This document shows, one piece after another, positions 1-8,568 of a stretch of 64,000 nucleotides of DNA. The position numbers and the translations under genes are program-made. The stretch is from Haloarcula sp. CBA1127. GTDB lineage: Archaea; Halobacteriota; Halobacteria; Halobacteriales; Haloarculaceae. Positions within the stretch are counted from its first letter, which is position 1; each line of letters starts with the position of its first letter. The stretch spans positions 1,054,001 through 1,118,000 of the forward strand of contig NZ_BCNB01000006.1 of NCBI RefSeq assembly GCF_001485575.1. Reading direction: 5' to 3'. The notes below the pieces were generated by a model that saw nothing but the letters and a program-made list of their open reading frames with translations, had not been told where the DNA came from and did no database searches.

Positions 1-274
1 CCAGTGCCTCCGTAGCAATAGATTCCAGTTCGGTCGTTGTCAGCAGGAGCACCGGCAGTGTGTCGGGCAGGTCTTCGGCCAGCTTGATACCCGTTTCGTC
101 CGGCAGGTCGTAGTTCGTTACGACACAGTCGACCTCGTTTCGGGCAACGTGTTGCTCTGCTTCACGGGCAGTCGAAACGACGTCGACGGCGAAGTTGTAG
201 CCGCGAAGCGCGTCCTGTAGTTGTGTCCCGAGAAAATCGCTGTCTTCGACTAACAACAGCCGATCGGTCGTCAT
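1..274 (-). CDS. Response regulator receiver-domain protein (partial, C-terminus outside window)
   Basis: The reading frame starts with ATG at 274 on the minus strand and runs off the window start, so only about 91 residues are visible. They form the first part of a CheY-like receiver: the acidic pair in LLLVEDSDF near residue 10, then a phospho-acceptor Asp in VTNYDLPDETG near residue 60, followed by LPVLLLTTTE. The phosphate would come from a histidine kinase, not visible here. Haloarchaeal receivers of this kind are often joined to PAS or HalOD1 domains, but the output part cannot be seen. It is divergent from the small gene at 429. Confidence 0.85.
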   Translation of the reverse strand, partial: MTTDRLLLVEDSDFLGTQLQDALRGYNFAVDVVSTAREAEQHVARNEVDCVVTNYDLPDETGIKLAEDLPDTLPVLLLTTTELESIATEAL

Positions 275-428
275 AGTACACACAAGGGACAGAACAGATT
301 AAAACCACCGTCAGTGTGTCTTGGGAGTAATCGTCACTGTTCGCAGTAACTGTCGTCTGGAGCTTGCGCCTCGTTCTCCGCTGTCCACTCAACACGGCCG
401 TTATCACTGTGCATACCGAACAGCGTCT

Positions 429-719
429 GTGTCCAGAGACCTGCCCAGCGACGTACACGCGGTGCTGACACAACTCGTTGAAGAGGGCGAGACGGCGATC
501 AGCGACGCGGAGTTTGATACGGCTCGGCAAACAGTTGCCACAGCCGAGACGGTCAGCCGGAACAAGCTCCCGGACTGTGAGTTGCGCTCGCAGTTGCTCC
601 ACGGCTGCGAGCAAGTGCACTCCGCGCTTGATACCGACCATCCCGACGCTGCCGCCGAGTATCTACGAGCGATGAACCGACGACTTGCGGCCGCCAACGA
701 CGGACCACTCTCCGAATAA
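429..719 (+). CDS. Small hypothetical protein (96 aa)
   Basis: A GTG at 429 gives a 96-residue acidic protein starting with SRDLPSDVHAVLTQLVEEG. The frame stays open upstream to an ATG at 321, but that extension is Arg/Ser/Cys-rich and unlike haloarchaeal coding sequence, so the GTG is preferred. The protein looks all-helical, with no signal peptide, membrane segment or catalytic motif. It is divergent from the receiver protein, which only suggests a signalling role. I do not recognise the family. Confidence 0.55.
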   Translation: MSRDLPSDVHAVLTQLVEEGETAISDAEFDTARQTVATAETVSRNKLPDCELRSQLLHGCEQVHSALDTDHPDAAAEYLRAMNRRLAAANDGPLSE

Positions 720-945
720 TTTGGCTATCACTAACACGCAGAACGGCTACGGAAGCTGCTGAGCGACCTTGCCTGATGAAAGCTGCTCTCCAGTCGCTGT
801 CCATCTGCTCTCGATACGCATCTCCTACTTCATTCAATTGCCGACAGTTACCACCGGACTTCCTCTCATCTAGGTTCCCGTGGTACCGAGGCACTGGCGG
901 ACCAGCTCCCGTGAGAGTTAAGACACCGAATGATAATACCGTGGT

Positions 946-1395
946 ATGTCTCAGCGACTATCGAAGGCCGAGGACACGCTCGCCGACGCTGGCGAACGCG
1001 AACTCGTCGTCGGCGGTGACCGGCCGCTGCGGATCTCCGCGGGCCATCGACTGCTACACCACGACGGGAAATGCTCGCGCCCGCACGGACACAACTACGA
1101 AATCACTGTCCGCGTTACCGGCGAACTCACAGACGAGGGGTGGGTCGTCGACAAGGGCGAAATCACGGACGTGGTTGATGAGTGGGACCACCGCTTCCTG
1201 CTTGAGGCCGGCGACCCGCTGGTCGAGGCGTTCGATGCCAGCGGCGACGGCGATGCCGTGGTCGTCCTCGACCATCCGCCGACAGCCGAGGTCATGGCCG
1301 CGATACTGGAACAGCGCCTCGCCGACCGCCTCCCGGAGACCGTATCGGATGTTGCCGTCTCCGTTCGGGAGACAAGCGAACTCTGTATCCGCTGA
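946..1395 (+). CDS. queD: 6-carboxy-5,6,7,8-tetrahydropterin synthase QueD
   Basis: QueD converts 7,8-dihydroneopterin triphosphate to 6-carboxytetrahydropterin, an early step to the 7-deazaguanine core of archaeosine in tRNA. The 149-residue protein has the PTPS-family zinc ligands His34, His47 and His49 (SAGHRLLHH and RPHGHNYEI) and the catalytic Cys43 between them. It is the first gene of a three-gene operon; its stop overlaps the queE start by one base. A weak TATA-like GTTAAG lies near 917-922, about 27 bases before the ATG, which fits a leaderless transcript. The order queD-queE-queC makes the assignment firm. Confidence 0.93.
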   Translation: MSQRLSKAEDTLADAGERELVVGGDRPLRISAGHRLLHHDGKCSRPHGHNYEITVRVTGELTDEGWVVDKGEITDVVDEWDHRFLLEAGDPLVEAFDASGDGDAVVVLDHPPTAEVMAAILEQRLADRLPETVSDVAVSVRETSELCIR

Positions 1396-2177
1396 TGCCG
1401 GTCGCAAACGACGCGCCCGGGGTCGACATCGAGGGAACCGACGCCGACGCAGAGTCGGGTGACCTCCCGATCAACGAACTGTTCCAGTCCCTTCAGGGCG
1501 AGGGGCGACTGGCCGGCGTCCCGAGCGTGTTCGTCCGGACCAGCGGCTGTAACCTGCGGTGCTGGTTCTGTGACTCTTATCACACCTCGTGGGAGCCGAC
1601 CCACGACTGGTTCGCTGTCGACGACGTGCTTGCGGCTATCGAGGAGTACGACGCCAACCACGTCGTCCTGACCGGCGGCGAACCGCTCATTCACGACGCC
1701 AGTGCGGACCTGCTGGAACGGCTGGCCGACCGGGGCTATCACACGACGGTCGAGACCAACGGGACCGTCGTCCCCGATGCCCCTATCGACCTCGCCAGCG
1801 TCAGCCCGAAACTGGCCTCCAGCACGCCGACGCCCGACCGCGACCCCGACGGTAACGGCGAGTGGGCGGACCGCCACGAGGAGCGCCGGCTCGACGTGCC
1901 GACGCTGGCCGAACTCGTCGAAACCTACGACACGCAACTGAAGTTCGTCGTTACGGGCCGCGAAGACATGGCCGAAATCGAGCGTCTCGTCGAGCAACTC
2001 CGCGACACTGCGTCGACCCGCGTTCGTGACGACGACGTGTTACTGATGCCGGAAGGACAGACGCGCGACCAGCTCGAAGCGACCCGGGAGACGGTCGCGG
2101 ACCTCGCGCTGGAGTACGGCTACCGATACACGCCGCGACTCCACGTCGACCTCTGGAACGACGCACCGGGCACCTGA
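1395..2177 (+). CDS. queE: 7-carboxy-7-deazaguanine synthase QueE (radical SAM)
   Basis: QueE rearranges 6-carboxytetrahydropterin to 7-carboxy-7-deazaguanine with S-adenosylmethionine and a [4Fe-4S] cluster. The protein (260 aa) begins its core with INELFQSLQGEG, typical of QueE, and carries the cluster motif CX3CX2C at Cys52, Cys56 and Cys59 (SGCNLRCWFCD). The VVLTGGEPL motif near residue 92 is the radical SAM GGE element. It follows queD with a one-base overlap and precedes queC by 19 bases, so the three are likely cotranscribed. The N-terminal 25 residues are an acidic extension. Confidence 0.93.
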   Translation: MPVANDAPGVDIEGTDADAESGDLPINELFQSLQGEGRLAGVPSVFVRTSGCNLRCWFCDSYHTSWEPTHDWFAVDDVLAAIEEYDANHVVLTGGEPLIHDASADLLERLADRGYHTTVETNGTVVPDAPIDLASVSPKLASSTPTPDRDPDGNGEWADRHEERRLDVPTLAELVETYDTQLKFVVTGREDMAEIERLVEQLRDTASTRVRDDDVLLMPEGQTRDQLEATRETVADLALEYGYRYTPRLHVDLWNDAPGT

Positions 2178-2196
2178 CTGACCTGACCGACTACAG

Positions 2197-2895
2197 ATGA
2201 CTGATGACACCCGCGCTGTCGTGCTCGCCTCCGGCGGCATGGACAGCGCCACGGCGGCCTACGAAGCACAGACCCGCGGCTACGACCACCTGTATCTGCT
2301 GCACACCAGCTACGGGCAAAACACCGAGGACCGGGAGTACGACTGCGCCAGCGCGCTGGCCGACCACGTCGACGCGGCTGATTTCCTTCACGTTGAGACC
2401 GGCCATCTCACTCAAATCGGCGCGTCGTCACTGACTGACGACTCGATGGACGTCGCGGACGCCGACACCGAAAGCGACGAGATTCCGACCTCGTACGTCC
2501 CGTTCAGGAATGCGAATCTGCTGTCGATGGCCGTCTCCTACGCCGAGGCCAACGACTGCGGAGCCGTCTTCATCGGCGCCCACAGCGAGGATTTCTCGGG
2601 ATATCCGGACTGTCGGCCCGCCTTCTTCGACGCCTTTCAGGGCGTCATCGACGCCGGCACGAAACCCGACACCGATATCGACCTCGTCGCGCCCTTCGTC
2701 GAGTGGTCCAAGACCGACATCGCCGAACGCGGCGTCGAACTCGGTGTCCCATACGCGGACACTTGGAGCTGCTACCGGGACGACGAACCGGCCTGTGGAA
2801 CGTGTGACGCCTGCGCGTTCCGGCTTGAAGCCTTCCAGCGCATCGGGGAACGGGACCCCATCGAGTACGCGGAGCGACCGACGTACGCTGAGTGA
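2197..2895 (+). CDS. queC: 7-cyano-7-deazaguanine synthase QueC
   Basis: QueC makes preQ0 from 7-carboxy-7-deazaguanine, ATP and ammonia. In archaea preQ0 is then inserted into tRNA by archaeosine TGT. The protein (232 aa) has the N-type ATP pyrophosphatase P-loop SGGMDSATA at residues 12-20 and four C-terminal cysteines (192, 200, 203, 206; CGTCDACAF) that bind zinc in this family. It closes the queDEC operon. The preQ0-to-archaeosine enzymes are not in this window. Confidence 0.93.
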   Translation: MTDDTRAVVLASGGMDSATAAYEAQTRGYDHLYLLHTSYGQNTEDREYDCASALADHVDAADFLHVETGHLTQIGASSLTDDSMDVADADTESDEIPTSYVPFRNANLLSMAVSYAEANDCGAVFIGAHSEDFSGYPDCRPAFFDAFQGVIDAGTKPDTDIDLVAPFVEWSKTDIAERGVELGVPYADTWSCYRDDEPACGTCDACAFRLEAFQRIGERDPIEYAERPTYAE

Positions 2896-2932
2896 GTAGA
2901 TTGCAGGCGGGTGTCTCCCGCCCCCAACGAGC

Positions 2933-3316
2933 TTAGTCGTCGGATTCGTCCCGGGCCAGCCCTTCGAGGACGTACTCCGCCGCAGTCCGGGTCGTCGCCA
3001 GCGGCACGTCGTGAACGTCACAGATGCGCAGGAGCGCCGAGATGTCCGGCTCGTGGGGCTGTGCCGTCAGCGGGTCCCGGAGGAAGACGATGCCGTCCAT
3101 CCGGCCCTCGGCGACTTCCGCGCCGATCTGCGTGTCGCCCCCCATCGGCCCGCTCTCCTTTCGCTCGATGGTGAGATCGGTCTCTGCCATGATGCGCTTG
3201 CTCGTCGTGCCGGTCCCGACGAGGTCAAACTCCGAAAGCGTTGCTTCGTAACTCTGTGCCAGGTCGATCATCTCGGGCTTCTCGTCGTCGTGTGCGATGA
3301 GTGCGATGCGGGTCAT
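2933..3316 (-). CDS. mgsA: Methylglyoxal synthase
   Basis: The enzyme converts dihydroxyacetone phosphate to methylglyoxal and phosphate. The 127-residue protein matches the family along its whole length: [13 protein letters not shown] at the N-terminus, [10 protein letters not shown] for phosphate binding, [16 protein letters not shown] with the catalytic Asp, and [14 protein letters not shown]. Its C-terminus faces the end of the que operon, from which it is 37 bases away, so it is a separate unit. Methylglyoxal synthase is usual in haloarchaea, where it may vent triose phosphate under phosphate limitation; that role is inferred. Confidence 0.92.
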   Translation of the reverse strand: MTRIALIAHDDEKPEMIDLAQSYEATLSEFDLVGTGTTSKRIMAETDLTIERKESGPMGGDTQIGAEVAEGRMDGIVFLRDPLTAQPHEPDISALLRICDVHDVPLATTRTAAEYVLEGLARDESDD

Positions 3317-3374
3317 ATCTGTGGCTCTCGGGCCACCGTCTTATGTCATTTGGACGGGGACGTGTCAGCGCCGG

Positions 3375-3653
3375 TTACCCGTCGACAGAAACCTCACCGT
3401 CAGCCGTTATCGTCACGTCGTGGCCTTCGACAGCGAACGTCAGCGACTCCGTCGTCCTCTCCCCGACGACTGCACGGAGTGACTCGGTGTCGACGTATGT
3501 ATCCAGCCCGTCAATATCATCTGCATCCAGATCTGTCGCTTCGAGCACCGCATCGGCAATAACATCTTCTGCGGGTTCGGGGCTCACCCAGTCGTCGGAC
3601 CCCTCCGTGGCCCGGTTCCGCAGCATATACACAGTCCCCTCGTTCGAGCTCAT
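3375..3653 (-). CDS. HalOD1 output-domain protein
   Basis: This 92-residue acidic protein has the pattern of the haloarchaeal HalOD1 domain: an N-terminal helix (EDVIADAVLEATDLDADDI), a middle segment (LDTYVDTESLRAVV) and a C-terminal beta pair ending in the family-like GHDVTITADGEVSV. HalOD1 is found alone or fused to receivers and is presumed to be a signalling output, with no proven biochemistry. A TATA box on the minus strand (TTATAAG at 3674-3682) lies 26 bases before the ATG, which supports this start and a leaderless message. Confidence 0.75.
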   Translation of the reverse strand: MSSNEGTVYMLRNRATEGSDDWVSPEPAEDVIADAVLEATDLDADDIDGLDTYVDTESLRAVVGERTTESLTFAVEGHDVTITADGEVSVDG

Positions 3654-3673
3654 ATTCCAGCATACGCTCCCTT

Positions 3674-3682
3674 CTCTTATAA
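3674..3682 (-). promoter_or_regulatory. TATA box of HalOD1 gene
   Basis: The minus strand reads TTATAAGAG centred about 26 bases before the ATG at 3653, the normal spacing for a leaderless haloarchaeal transcript. Confidence 0.6.
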
Positions 3683-3867
3683 CAGCGGATGAGCGGTTTC
3701 ACTGTCTGAAGTAACCGGTGTGTCGATGACAGACCAGACGCTACGTCACACACTGCTGGCTCAAATGACGCAAAACACAGCTATTCGGCAAACTGTCGCC
3801 CTCAGACCCACTACAGCGGGTCCCACCACCCTCGCTTTCTACCAACCGGAACCCGTTCTTGTTCCGA

Positions 3868-4527
3868 TTACTCCGGCGGTGAGCCGACAAGCGGCCGCTC
3901 AGGGGCCGCCAGCGTGTTCTGTACCAGCGTTCGCGTCCCACGACGGAGCCGCTCCGAGGCGGCCTGACTGGAGATCCCGAGCTCCGCGGCGAGGTCCGAG
4001 AGGGAGGACTCCCGCGGGACGGTGAAGTACCCACGATTGAGCGCGAGCAACAGCACTTCTTGCTGTGGATCCGTCACGCCGAACTGGGGAGAGGCTTCCG
4101 TGTCGTCGGTGATTGTCTGAATGTCGATGTTGATATCACTGGACACGAGCACGTCACGGAACGACAGCACCGAACTCTTCTCGGGGAACCGGGCTCGAAA
4201 CACCCAGTCGTCGCCGGTCTGTGCGGCACCGAGGAGGAATCCGTCCGCGTTCAACAACGCTTCTCCGATCGTATCGATTATCGTGTCAGTTGTATGCAGG
4301 GTATACCAGTGACCATCTCCTTCTGCCGCTACATGGGCATAGTCGGTGATACTCTCGTCCTGGGCCAGATTCGCTTCGATGGCGGGCCGTTCGACGGGGC
4401 CAATCCAGGCGACGGCACGGCAGTCGCCGCTCTCGCAGTGAAGTCGCTGTATCCGTATCGCCGCTTTACTCAGCGTTTCAGCTGTTCGCTGCAAGAGGGG
4501 GGCATCGATGTGAAATTCTACTATCAT
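3868..4527 (-). CDS. HTH-10 (Bat-like) helix-turn-helix transcriptional regulator
   Basis: A 219-residue protein of the bacterio-opsin-activator class. Residues 1-150 form a divergent sensor-like region beginning MIVEFHIDAPLLQRTAETL. The C-terminal 55 residues are a typical HTH-10 domain (FGVTDPQQEVLLLALNRGYF, then SSLSDLAAELGISSQAASER, the recognition-helix part). Ligand and target genes are unknown. A minus-strand TATA-like TTTATC at 4552-4558 sits about 28 bases before the ATG. The gene stands alone between two unrelated minus-strand genes. Confidence 0.85.
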   Translation of the reverse strand: MIVEFHIDAPLLQRTAETLSKAAIRIQRLHCESGDCRAVAWIGPVERPAIEANLAQDESITDYAHVAAEGDGHWYTLHTTDTIIDTIGEALLNADGFLLGAAQTGDDWVFRARFPEKSSVLSFRDVLVSSDINIDIQTITDDTEASPQFGVTDPQQEVLLLALNRGYFTVPRESSLSDLAAELGISSQAASERLRRGTRTLVQNTLAAPERPLVGSPPE

Positions 4528-4749
4528 GTCTCACTGTCACGCAGCAACGATGATAAACCCCGGTCAGACAGTTGTCGTACCTGAAAACGGTGCTTGTGTA
4601 ATTTCCGGGTACTGAAGGCTAACGGCAGTGTGGACCGGGGTATAGTTGCTTCAAGCACCAATTGACAGCACTCAGGAAATCCACTTAAATTCACAGCATG
4701 GCCTACCATGTCTCGGACGATGAGACACGTCTGGGACTGCGATTACATC

Positions 4750-5211
4750 TCAGAGATTCTCACCCTGATACGACCCTTCGTACGTCCCCTCGTGAGCGGC
4801 GTCAGCGAGCACGAGTTGTGCGATCCGCGCGCCCTGCTCGAGTTCGATCGGGTGGTGGACCTCCAGTAGCCCCTCGCCTCGCCCCTCGTAACCGGCGTCC
4901 CAGACAGCCGTATCGAGCATACAGGAGTTGCGGAGCAACGACGACCGGGGAAGGAGAAAGCCGATGTGTCCATCCGGAATGACAACCCGGTCGGCGTACT
5001 CGACGATGTAGCCGCCGCGGTCGAGGTGATAGATACCGTCGTCAGACTCGATTTCGTGCCGGTCGCCGACGGTCTTGCCGCCGCGTTCGATGCGCCCCGG
5101 CTCGCTCTGCTCGTAGATCGAACCGAGCGTGAGGTCGACGCCGTTCGGTTGTACCTGCGATTCTCTCAGGTCGCCGAGAGCATCGGCGACGAACCGCCCA
5201 CTTTTGAACAT
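4750..5211 (-). CDS. dcd: dCTP deaminase
   Basis: The 154-residue protein of the dCTP deaminase/dUTPase family makes dUMP precursors from dCTP and limits uracil in DNA. The substrate motif PRSSLLRNSCMLDTAVWDAG and the following GYEGRGEGLLEVH match archaeal Dcd. The N-terminus is FKSGRFVADALGD. Start: the ATG at 5211; the frame stays open far upstream only as an antisense shadow of the aconitase gene. It is divergent from acn, with 162 bases between the starts. Confidence 0.9.
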   Translation of the reverse strand: MFKSGRFVADALGDLRESQVQPNGVDLTLGSIYEQSEPGRIERGGKTVGDRHEIESDDGIYHLDRGGYIVEYADRVVIPDGHIGFLLPRSSLLRNSCMLDTAVWDAGYEGRGEGLLEVHHPIELEQGARIAQLVLADAAHEGTYEGSYQGENL

Positions 5212-5340
5212 ACGCGGTTCTGTGCGAGTGTCGTGGAAAGAACTGCCGGTCTGGCCGACCGCTGTCCCGACCTGTTGACTCGCTTCTGAGTGACGGACGG
5301 AACGGGTTTTTATATGAAAAATACGACGGAATACGCGGGA

Positions 5341-5346
5341 TTTATA
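5341..5346 (+). promoter_or_regulatory. TATA box of acn
   Basis: TTTATA at 5341-5346 lies about 30 bases before the chosen ATG at 5374. It argues against the ATG candidates at 5290 and 5314. A second TATA-like TTTTTATAT at 5308-5316 lies further upstream. Confidence 0.5.
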
Positions 5347-5373
5347 CCGCCGCGCCATCCATTGACGCACGTT

Positions 5374-7347
5374 ATGGGACAGACGCTTACGGAAAAAATT
5401 CTCGACGACCATCTCGTCGAAGGGGAACTTACACCCGGAGAAGAGATCGGAATCGAGATCGATCAGGTGCTGACACAGGACACGACCGGGACGCTCGTCT
5501 GGCTGCAGTTCGAAGCGCTGGGCCTCGAAGAAGTGCAGACGGAACTGGCCGCCCAGTACTGTGACCACCAGACCTATCAGTTCGACTTCAAGAACACCGA
5601 CGACCACCGCTTCCTCCGCTCTGCGGCAGGCACGTTCGGGGCCCACTTCTCGCGCCCCGGCAACGGTATCTGTCACAATGTCCACAAAGAGAACTTCGCC
5701 GAACCCGGCAAGACGATGCTCGGGTCCGACTCCCACACACCGACCCCCGGCGGCCTCGGCGAACTCGCCATCGGGTCCGGTGGCCTCGACGTCGCCGTCG
5801 CGATGGGTGGCGGCGCCTACTACATCGAGATGCCGGAAGTCGTCAATGTCCGCCTCGAAGGCGAACTGCCAGAATGGGCCACCGCCAAGGACGTCATCTT
5901 GGAGCTGCTCCGCCGGCTGTCGGTCAAGGGCGGCGTCGGCAAGGTGCTTGAATACACCGGTCCCGGCGTCGAGACGCTGACCGTCCCCGAGCGGACCACC
6001 ATCACCAACATGGGGACCGAACTCGGTGCCACGTCCTCGATCTTCCCGACGGACGACCAGACCAAGGACTACCTCGAACGCCTCGGCCGCGAGGACGTCT
6101 TCGAGGACATCGGCCCCGACGAGGACGCCGAGTACGCCGACGAGATCGTCGTCGACCTCTCGGACCTCGAACCGCTCATCGCCGAACCGTCCATGCCTGA
6201 CAACGTCGTCCCCGTCAGCGAAGTCGAGGGCGTTGACGTCGAGCAGGTCATGATCGGTTCCTGTACGAACGGCGCATACGAGGACATCCTCCCGGCCGCG
6301 AAGATGCTGGAAGGGCGCAACATCGACAAGAAGACCGAGATGATTGTCGCTCCCGGTTCCAAGCAGGCCTCCGAGATGCTGGCCCGCGAGGGCTGGACCG
6401 CGGAGATGATGGCCGCTGGCGTCAACTTCTCCGAGGCGACGTGTGGTGCCTGTATCGGCATCGGTCACGTCCCGGCCTCCGACTCCGTCTCCCTGCGGAC
6501 CTTCAACCGCAACTTCGAGGGCCGCTCCGGTATCGAGGACGACAACGTCTACCTCTGCTCGCCGGAAGTCGCCACTGCGGCGGCCATCAAAGGCGAAATT
6601 GTCGATCCGCGCAACCTCGCCGACGAACTCGGCGACCTCGATGCCCCCGGTCTGGAGATGCCCGACCAGTACATCGGCAACTCCGAGTCGGACCTCATCG
6701 CGCCGGAGAACGCCGTCGACGACGAACTCATCAAGGGCCCGAACATCGGCGATGTGCCGCTGAAGGATCCGCTTGAGACCGAAGTCGGTGGTGAAGCTCT
6801 CCTGAAGATGGAGGACAACATCACGACGGACCACATCATCCCGGCCACACAGGACATCCTGATGTACCGGTCGAACGTCCCGAAACTCTCCGAGTTCACG
6901 CTCTCGCGTGTCGACGACACGTTCGCGGAGCGCGCACTCGACGCTGACGGCGGCGTGCTCGTCGCTGGCGAGAACTACGGTCAGGGCTCCTCGCGCGAAC
7001 ACGCGGCCCTGTGCCCGATGTACCTGGGCATCGAGACCGTCCTCGCACAGAGCTTCGCCCGCATCCACAAGGCGAACCTGTTCAACTTCGGTATCGTCCC
7101 GCTCACCATCGACGAGGAGACCTACGAGAAGATCGAGCAGGGCGACGACATCGAGATCGTCGACGACGCGGCCGAGGCCGTCAAATCCGGCCAGGAAGAG
7201 TTCACCATCCGTGTGAACGACGACTGGGAAGCGACCGGCCAGCTCGACGCCTCCGAGCGCGAGCGCGAGATCCTCGCTGCCGGTGGCAAGCTCTCACACA
7301 CGAAGCAGCAGCACGACGAAGGCGGCGCTGCACCTGCAGACGACTAA
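5374..7347 (+). CDS. acn: Aconitate hydratase
   Basis: Aconitase of the citric acid cycle (citrate to isocitrate), 657 residues. The three [4Fe-4S] ligands are Cys297 (GSCTNGAYED) and Cys357/Cys360 (ATCGACIGIGHV). SDSHTPTPGGLGEL and the swivel-domain loop GENYGQGSSREHAAL are also family signatures. The size and the domain order catalytic-then-swivel in one chain fit the Aquifex-type aconitase group that haloarchaea use. The start was taken at 5374 because MGQTLTEKIL is the normal N-terminus and a TATA box precedes it. It is followed at once by an unusual hairpin array. Confidence 0.93.
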   Translation: MGQTLTEKILDDHLVEGELTPGEEIGIEIDQVLTQDTTGTLVWLQFEALGLEEVQTELAAQYCDHQTYQFDFKNTDDHRFLRSAAGTFGAHFSRPGNGICHNVHKENFAEPGKTMLGSDSHTPTPGGLGELAIGSGGLDVAVAMGGGAYYIEMPEVVNVRLEGELPEWATAKDVILELLRRLSVKGGVGKVLEYTGPGVETLTVPERTTITNMGTELGATSSIFPTDDQTKDYLERLGREDVFEDIGPDEDAEYADEIVVDLSDLEPLIAEPSMPDNVVPVSEVEGVDVEQVMIGSCTNGAYEDILPAAKMLEGRNIDKKTEMIVAPGSKQASEMLAREGWTAEMMAAGVNFSEATCGACIGIGHVPASDSVSLRTFNRNFEGRSGIEDDNVYLCSPEVATAAAIKGEIVDPRNLADELGDLDAPGLEMPDQYIGNSESDLIAPENAVDDELIKGPNIGDVPLKDPLETEVGGEALLKMEDNITTDHIIPATQDILMYRSNVPKLSEFTLSRVDDTFAERALDADGGVLVAGENYGQGSSREHAALCPMYLGIETVLAQSFARIHKANLFNFGIVPLTIDEETYEKIEQGDDIEIVDDAAEAVKSGQEEFTIRVNDDWEATGQLDASEREREILAAGGKLSHTKQQHDEGGAAPADD

Positions 7348-7349
7348 CG

Positions 7350-7549
7350 CGAGAGTCTAAGCGGAGCGAAGACTCTCGGTATTGCGAACGGCGCTTCGCG
7401 CCGTGAGCAAGCGAGGTCGCGAAGCGACCTCAAATCCCGGAGCGGGACCGTAGGTCCCGCGACGGAGCGATTCCGAGCGTAGCGAGGAATCGATTTCAGG
7501 TCGAACGGCGCTTTGCGCCGTGAGACAGCGCGGTCGCCTTCTGACCGCG
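7350..7549 (+). repeat. Array of seven hairpins downstream of acn
   Basis: Within 200 bases after the acn stop there are seven inverted repeats: 7350-7358/7370-7378 (9 bp), 7388-7394/7398-7404, 7413-7420/7424-7431 (8 bp, loop GAA), 7442-7449/7453-7460 (8 bp, loop GTA), 7468-7474/7486-7492, 7505-7511/7515-7521, and 7529-7535/7543-7549. The arms are perfect. Hairpins 2 and 6 share the arms ACGGCGC/GCGCCGT. They occupy most of the 3' untranslated region of acn. Function unknown; RNA folding, mRNA stabilisation or termination are possible. Confidence 0.85.
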
Positions 7550-7558
7550 GTTTTTTTT
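7529..7558 (+). terminator. Hairpin plus T-run terminator of acn
   Basis: Arms CGCGGTC (7529-7535) and GACCGCG (7543-7549) are followed within two bases by eight T residues (7551-7558). This is the last of the seven hairpins and the likely transcript end. Confidence 0.7.
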
Positions 7559-7936
7559 ATCGAGAAACGAACCCTAGTACCACGTTTCCTTCAGATAGCG
7601 GGACACCGGAACCGCAACAGCGCCATACAGATCAGGCCCACTCCGTAGCCAGTACTGCTTCACTCTGGCGTATGCAGTCATCTCTAACAGAACCTACGTC
7701 TAGTACAACTCGGCAGCGATAGAAAAGTTTGGAAAGAGGGGTGGGGGTGGGGGTGGTGGCACCCAAAACGGGTGCACTTACATATAGACTCGTCAGACTA
7801 AAGAACCTTCCGGAGTTCTAACTCTGGCCCGGCCTGATTGATGCATGAATTATCAGCACCTATCGACAAACAGTCAGAAAGCGCGGTATCTTCGGTCGGC
7901 GGTAACACATATGTATGTCCATACCGAAGTACATAC
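7559..7936. other. Non-coding gap with G-rich tract
   Basis: No gene is supported here; the short open frame at 7513-7722 has no haloarchaeal codon bias. The stretch holds a G-rich run at 7738-7759 (runs of 4, 5 and 5 G, then two GG, each separated by one T), an adjoining hairpin GCACCC/GGGTGC at 7759-7764/7770-7775, and the probable promoter region of the acetyltransferase gene. Confidence 0.5.
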
Positions 7937-8434
7937 GTGACAACGGTTGCTCCTGACGGACCGGAGACGCCGGATACGCCAGTGGTTCGGCGCGCCGTCC
8001 GCGCGGACCTCATCGAGATCCACCGCATCGAGCAGGCGTCGTTTCCACAGCCGTGGCCGTTTTCTGCACTGGAGAGCTATCTCGGCGAAACGGGGTTTCT
8101 CGTCGCCGAAACCGGCAATGACGATGATGACCCGCCCGCTGTCGCAGGCTACGTCGTCGCGGATACGGTGCCGAACCACGGTACCCCGCTCGGCCACATT
8201 AAGGATATCGCGGTCCGGCCGGCGTACCGACGGCAGGGGGTTGCGAGCGCGCTGTTGACCCATGCGATGGAGGTTATCGACGAGACGGGTGCTGGCTCGG
8301 TCAAGCTGGAGGTCCGGGCCGACAACGACGGCGCACGAAGGCTCTACCGGCGCTTCGGGTTCGAGCACCGCAAGACGATTCCGAACTACTACAGCAACGG
8401 CGAGGACGCCTTGGTGATGGTCCGTCTGCTGTAG
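7937..8434 (+). CDS. rimI: GNAT N-acetyltransferase, RimI-type
   Basis: Probable protein N-alpha-acetyltransferase of the GNAT fold, 165 residues from GTG 7937. Visible are VRRAVRADLIEIHRIEQASF (first strand and helix), GHIKDIAVRPAYRRQGVASA (acetyl-CoA pyrophosphate loop, RRQGVA), and EVRADNDGARRLYRRFGFE typical of RimI. An ATG at 7838 in frame would add 33 residues (MMHELSAPIDKQ), but these are not conserved-looking and the region resembles a promoter, so the GTG is preferred. In archaea this enzyme acetylates N-termini of many proteins. Start uncertain; family clear. Confidence 0.82.
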   Translation: MTTVAPDGPETPDTPVVRRAVRADLIEIHRIEQASFPQPWPFSALESYLGETGFLVAETGNDDDDPPAVAGYVVADTVPNHGTPLGHIKDIAVRPAYRRQGVASALLTHAMEVIDETGAGSVKLEVRADNDGARRLYRRFGFEHRKTIPNYYSNGEDALVMVRLL

Positions 8435-8568
8435 GCGTTCTGCCTCACTCCGCTGTTTTATGTTCCCCCCTTCCAGCCTCGGCGAAGAGCGGGAACACAG
8501 GTCTGAAACGACCCCCGCTCCGAGACCCCGACTGCATATACGGCTCCGCATCCACGCTTTGCACACCG

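Noticed and set aside
4750-7068. A 772-residue minus-strand frame opposite the aconitase gene
   Set aside because: Only its last 154 codons (dcd) are real; the rest is an antisense shadow of acn caused by high GC, with no domain.
7513-7722. A 69-residue plus-strand frame after acn
   Set aside because: Starts inside a hairpin, runs through the terminator, and has Ser/Thr/Arg-rich composition unlike haloarchaeal proteins.
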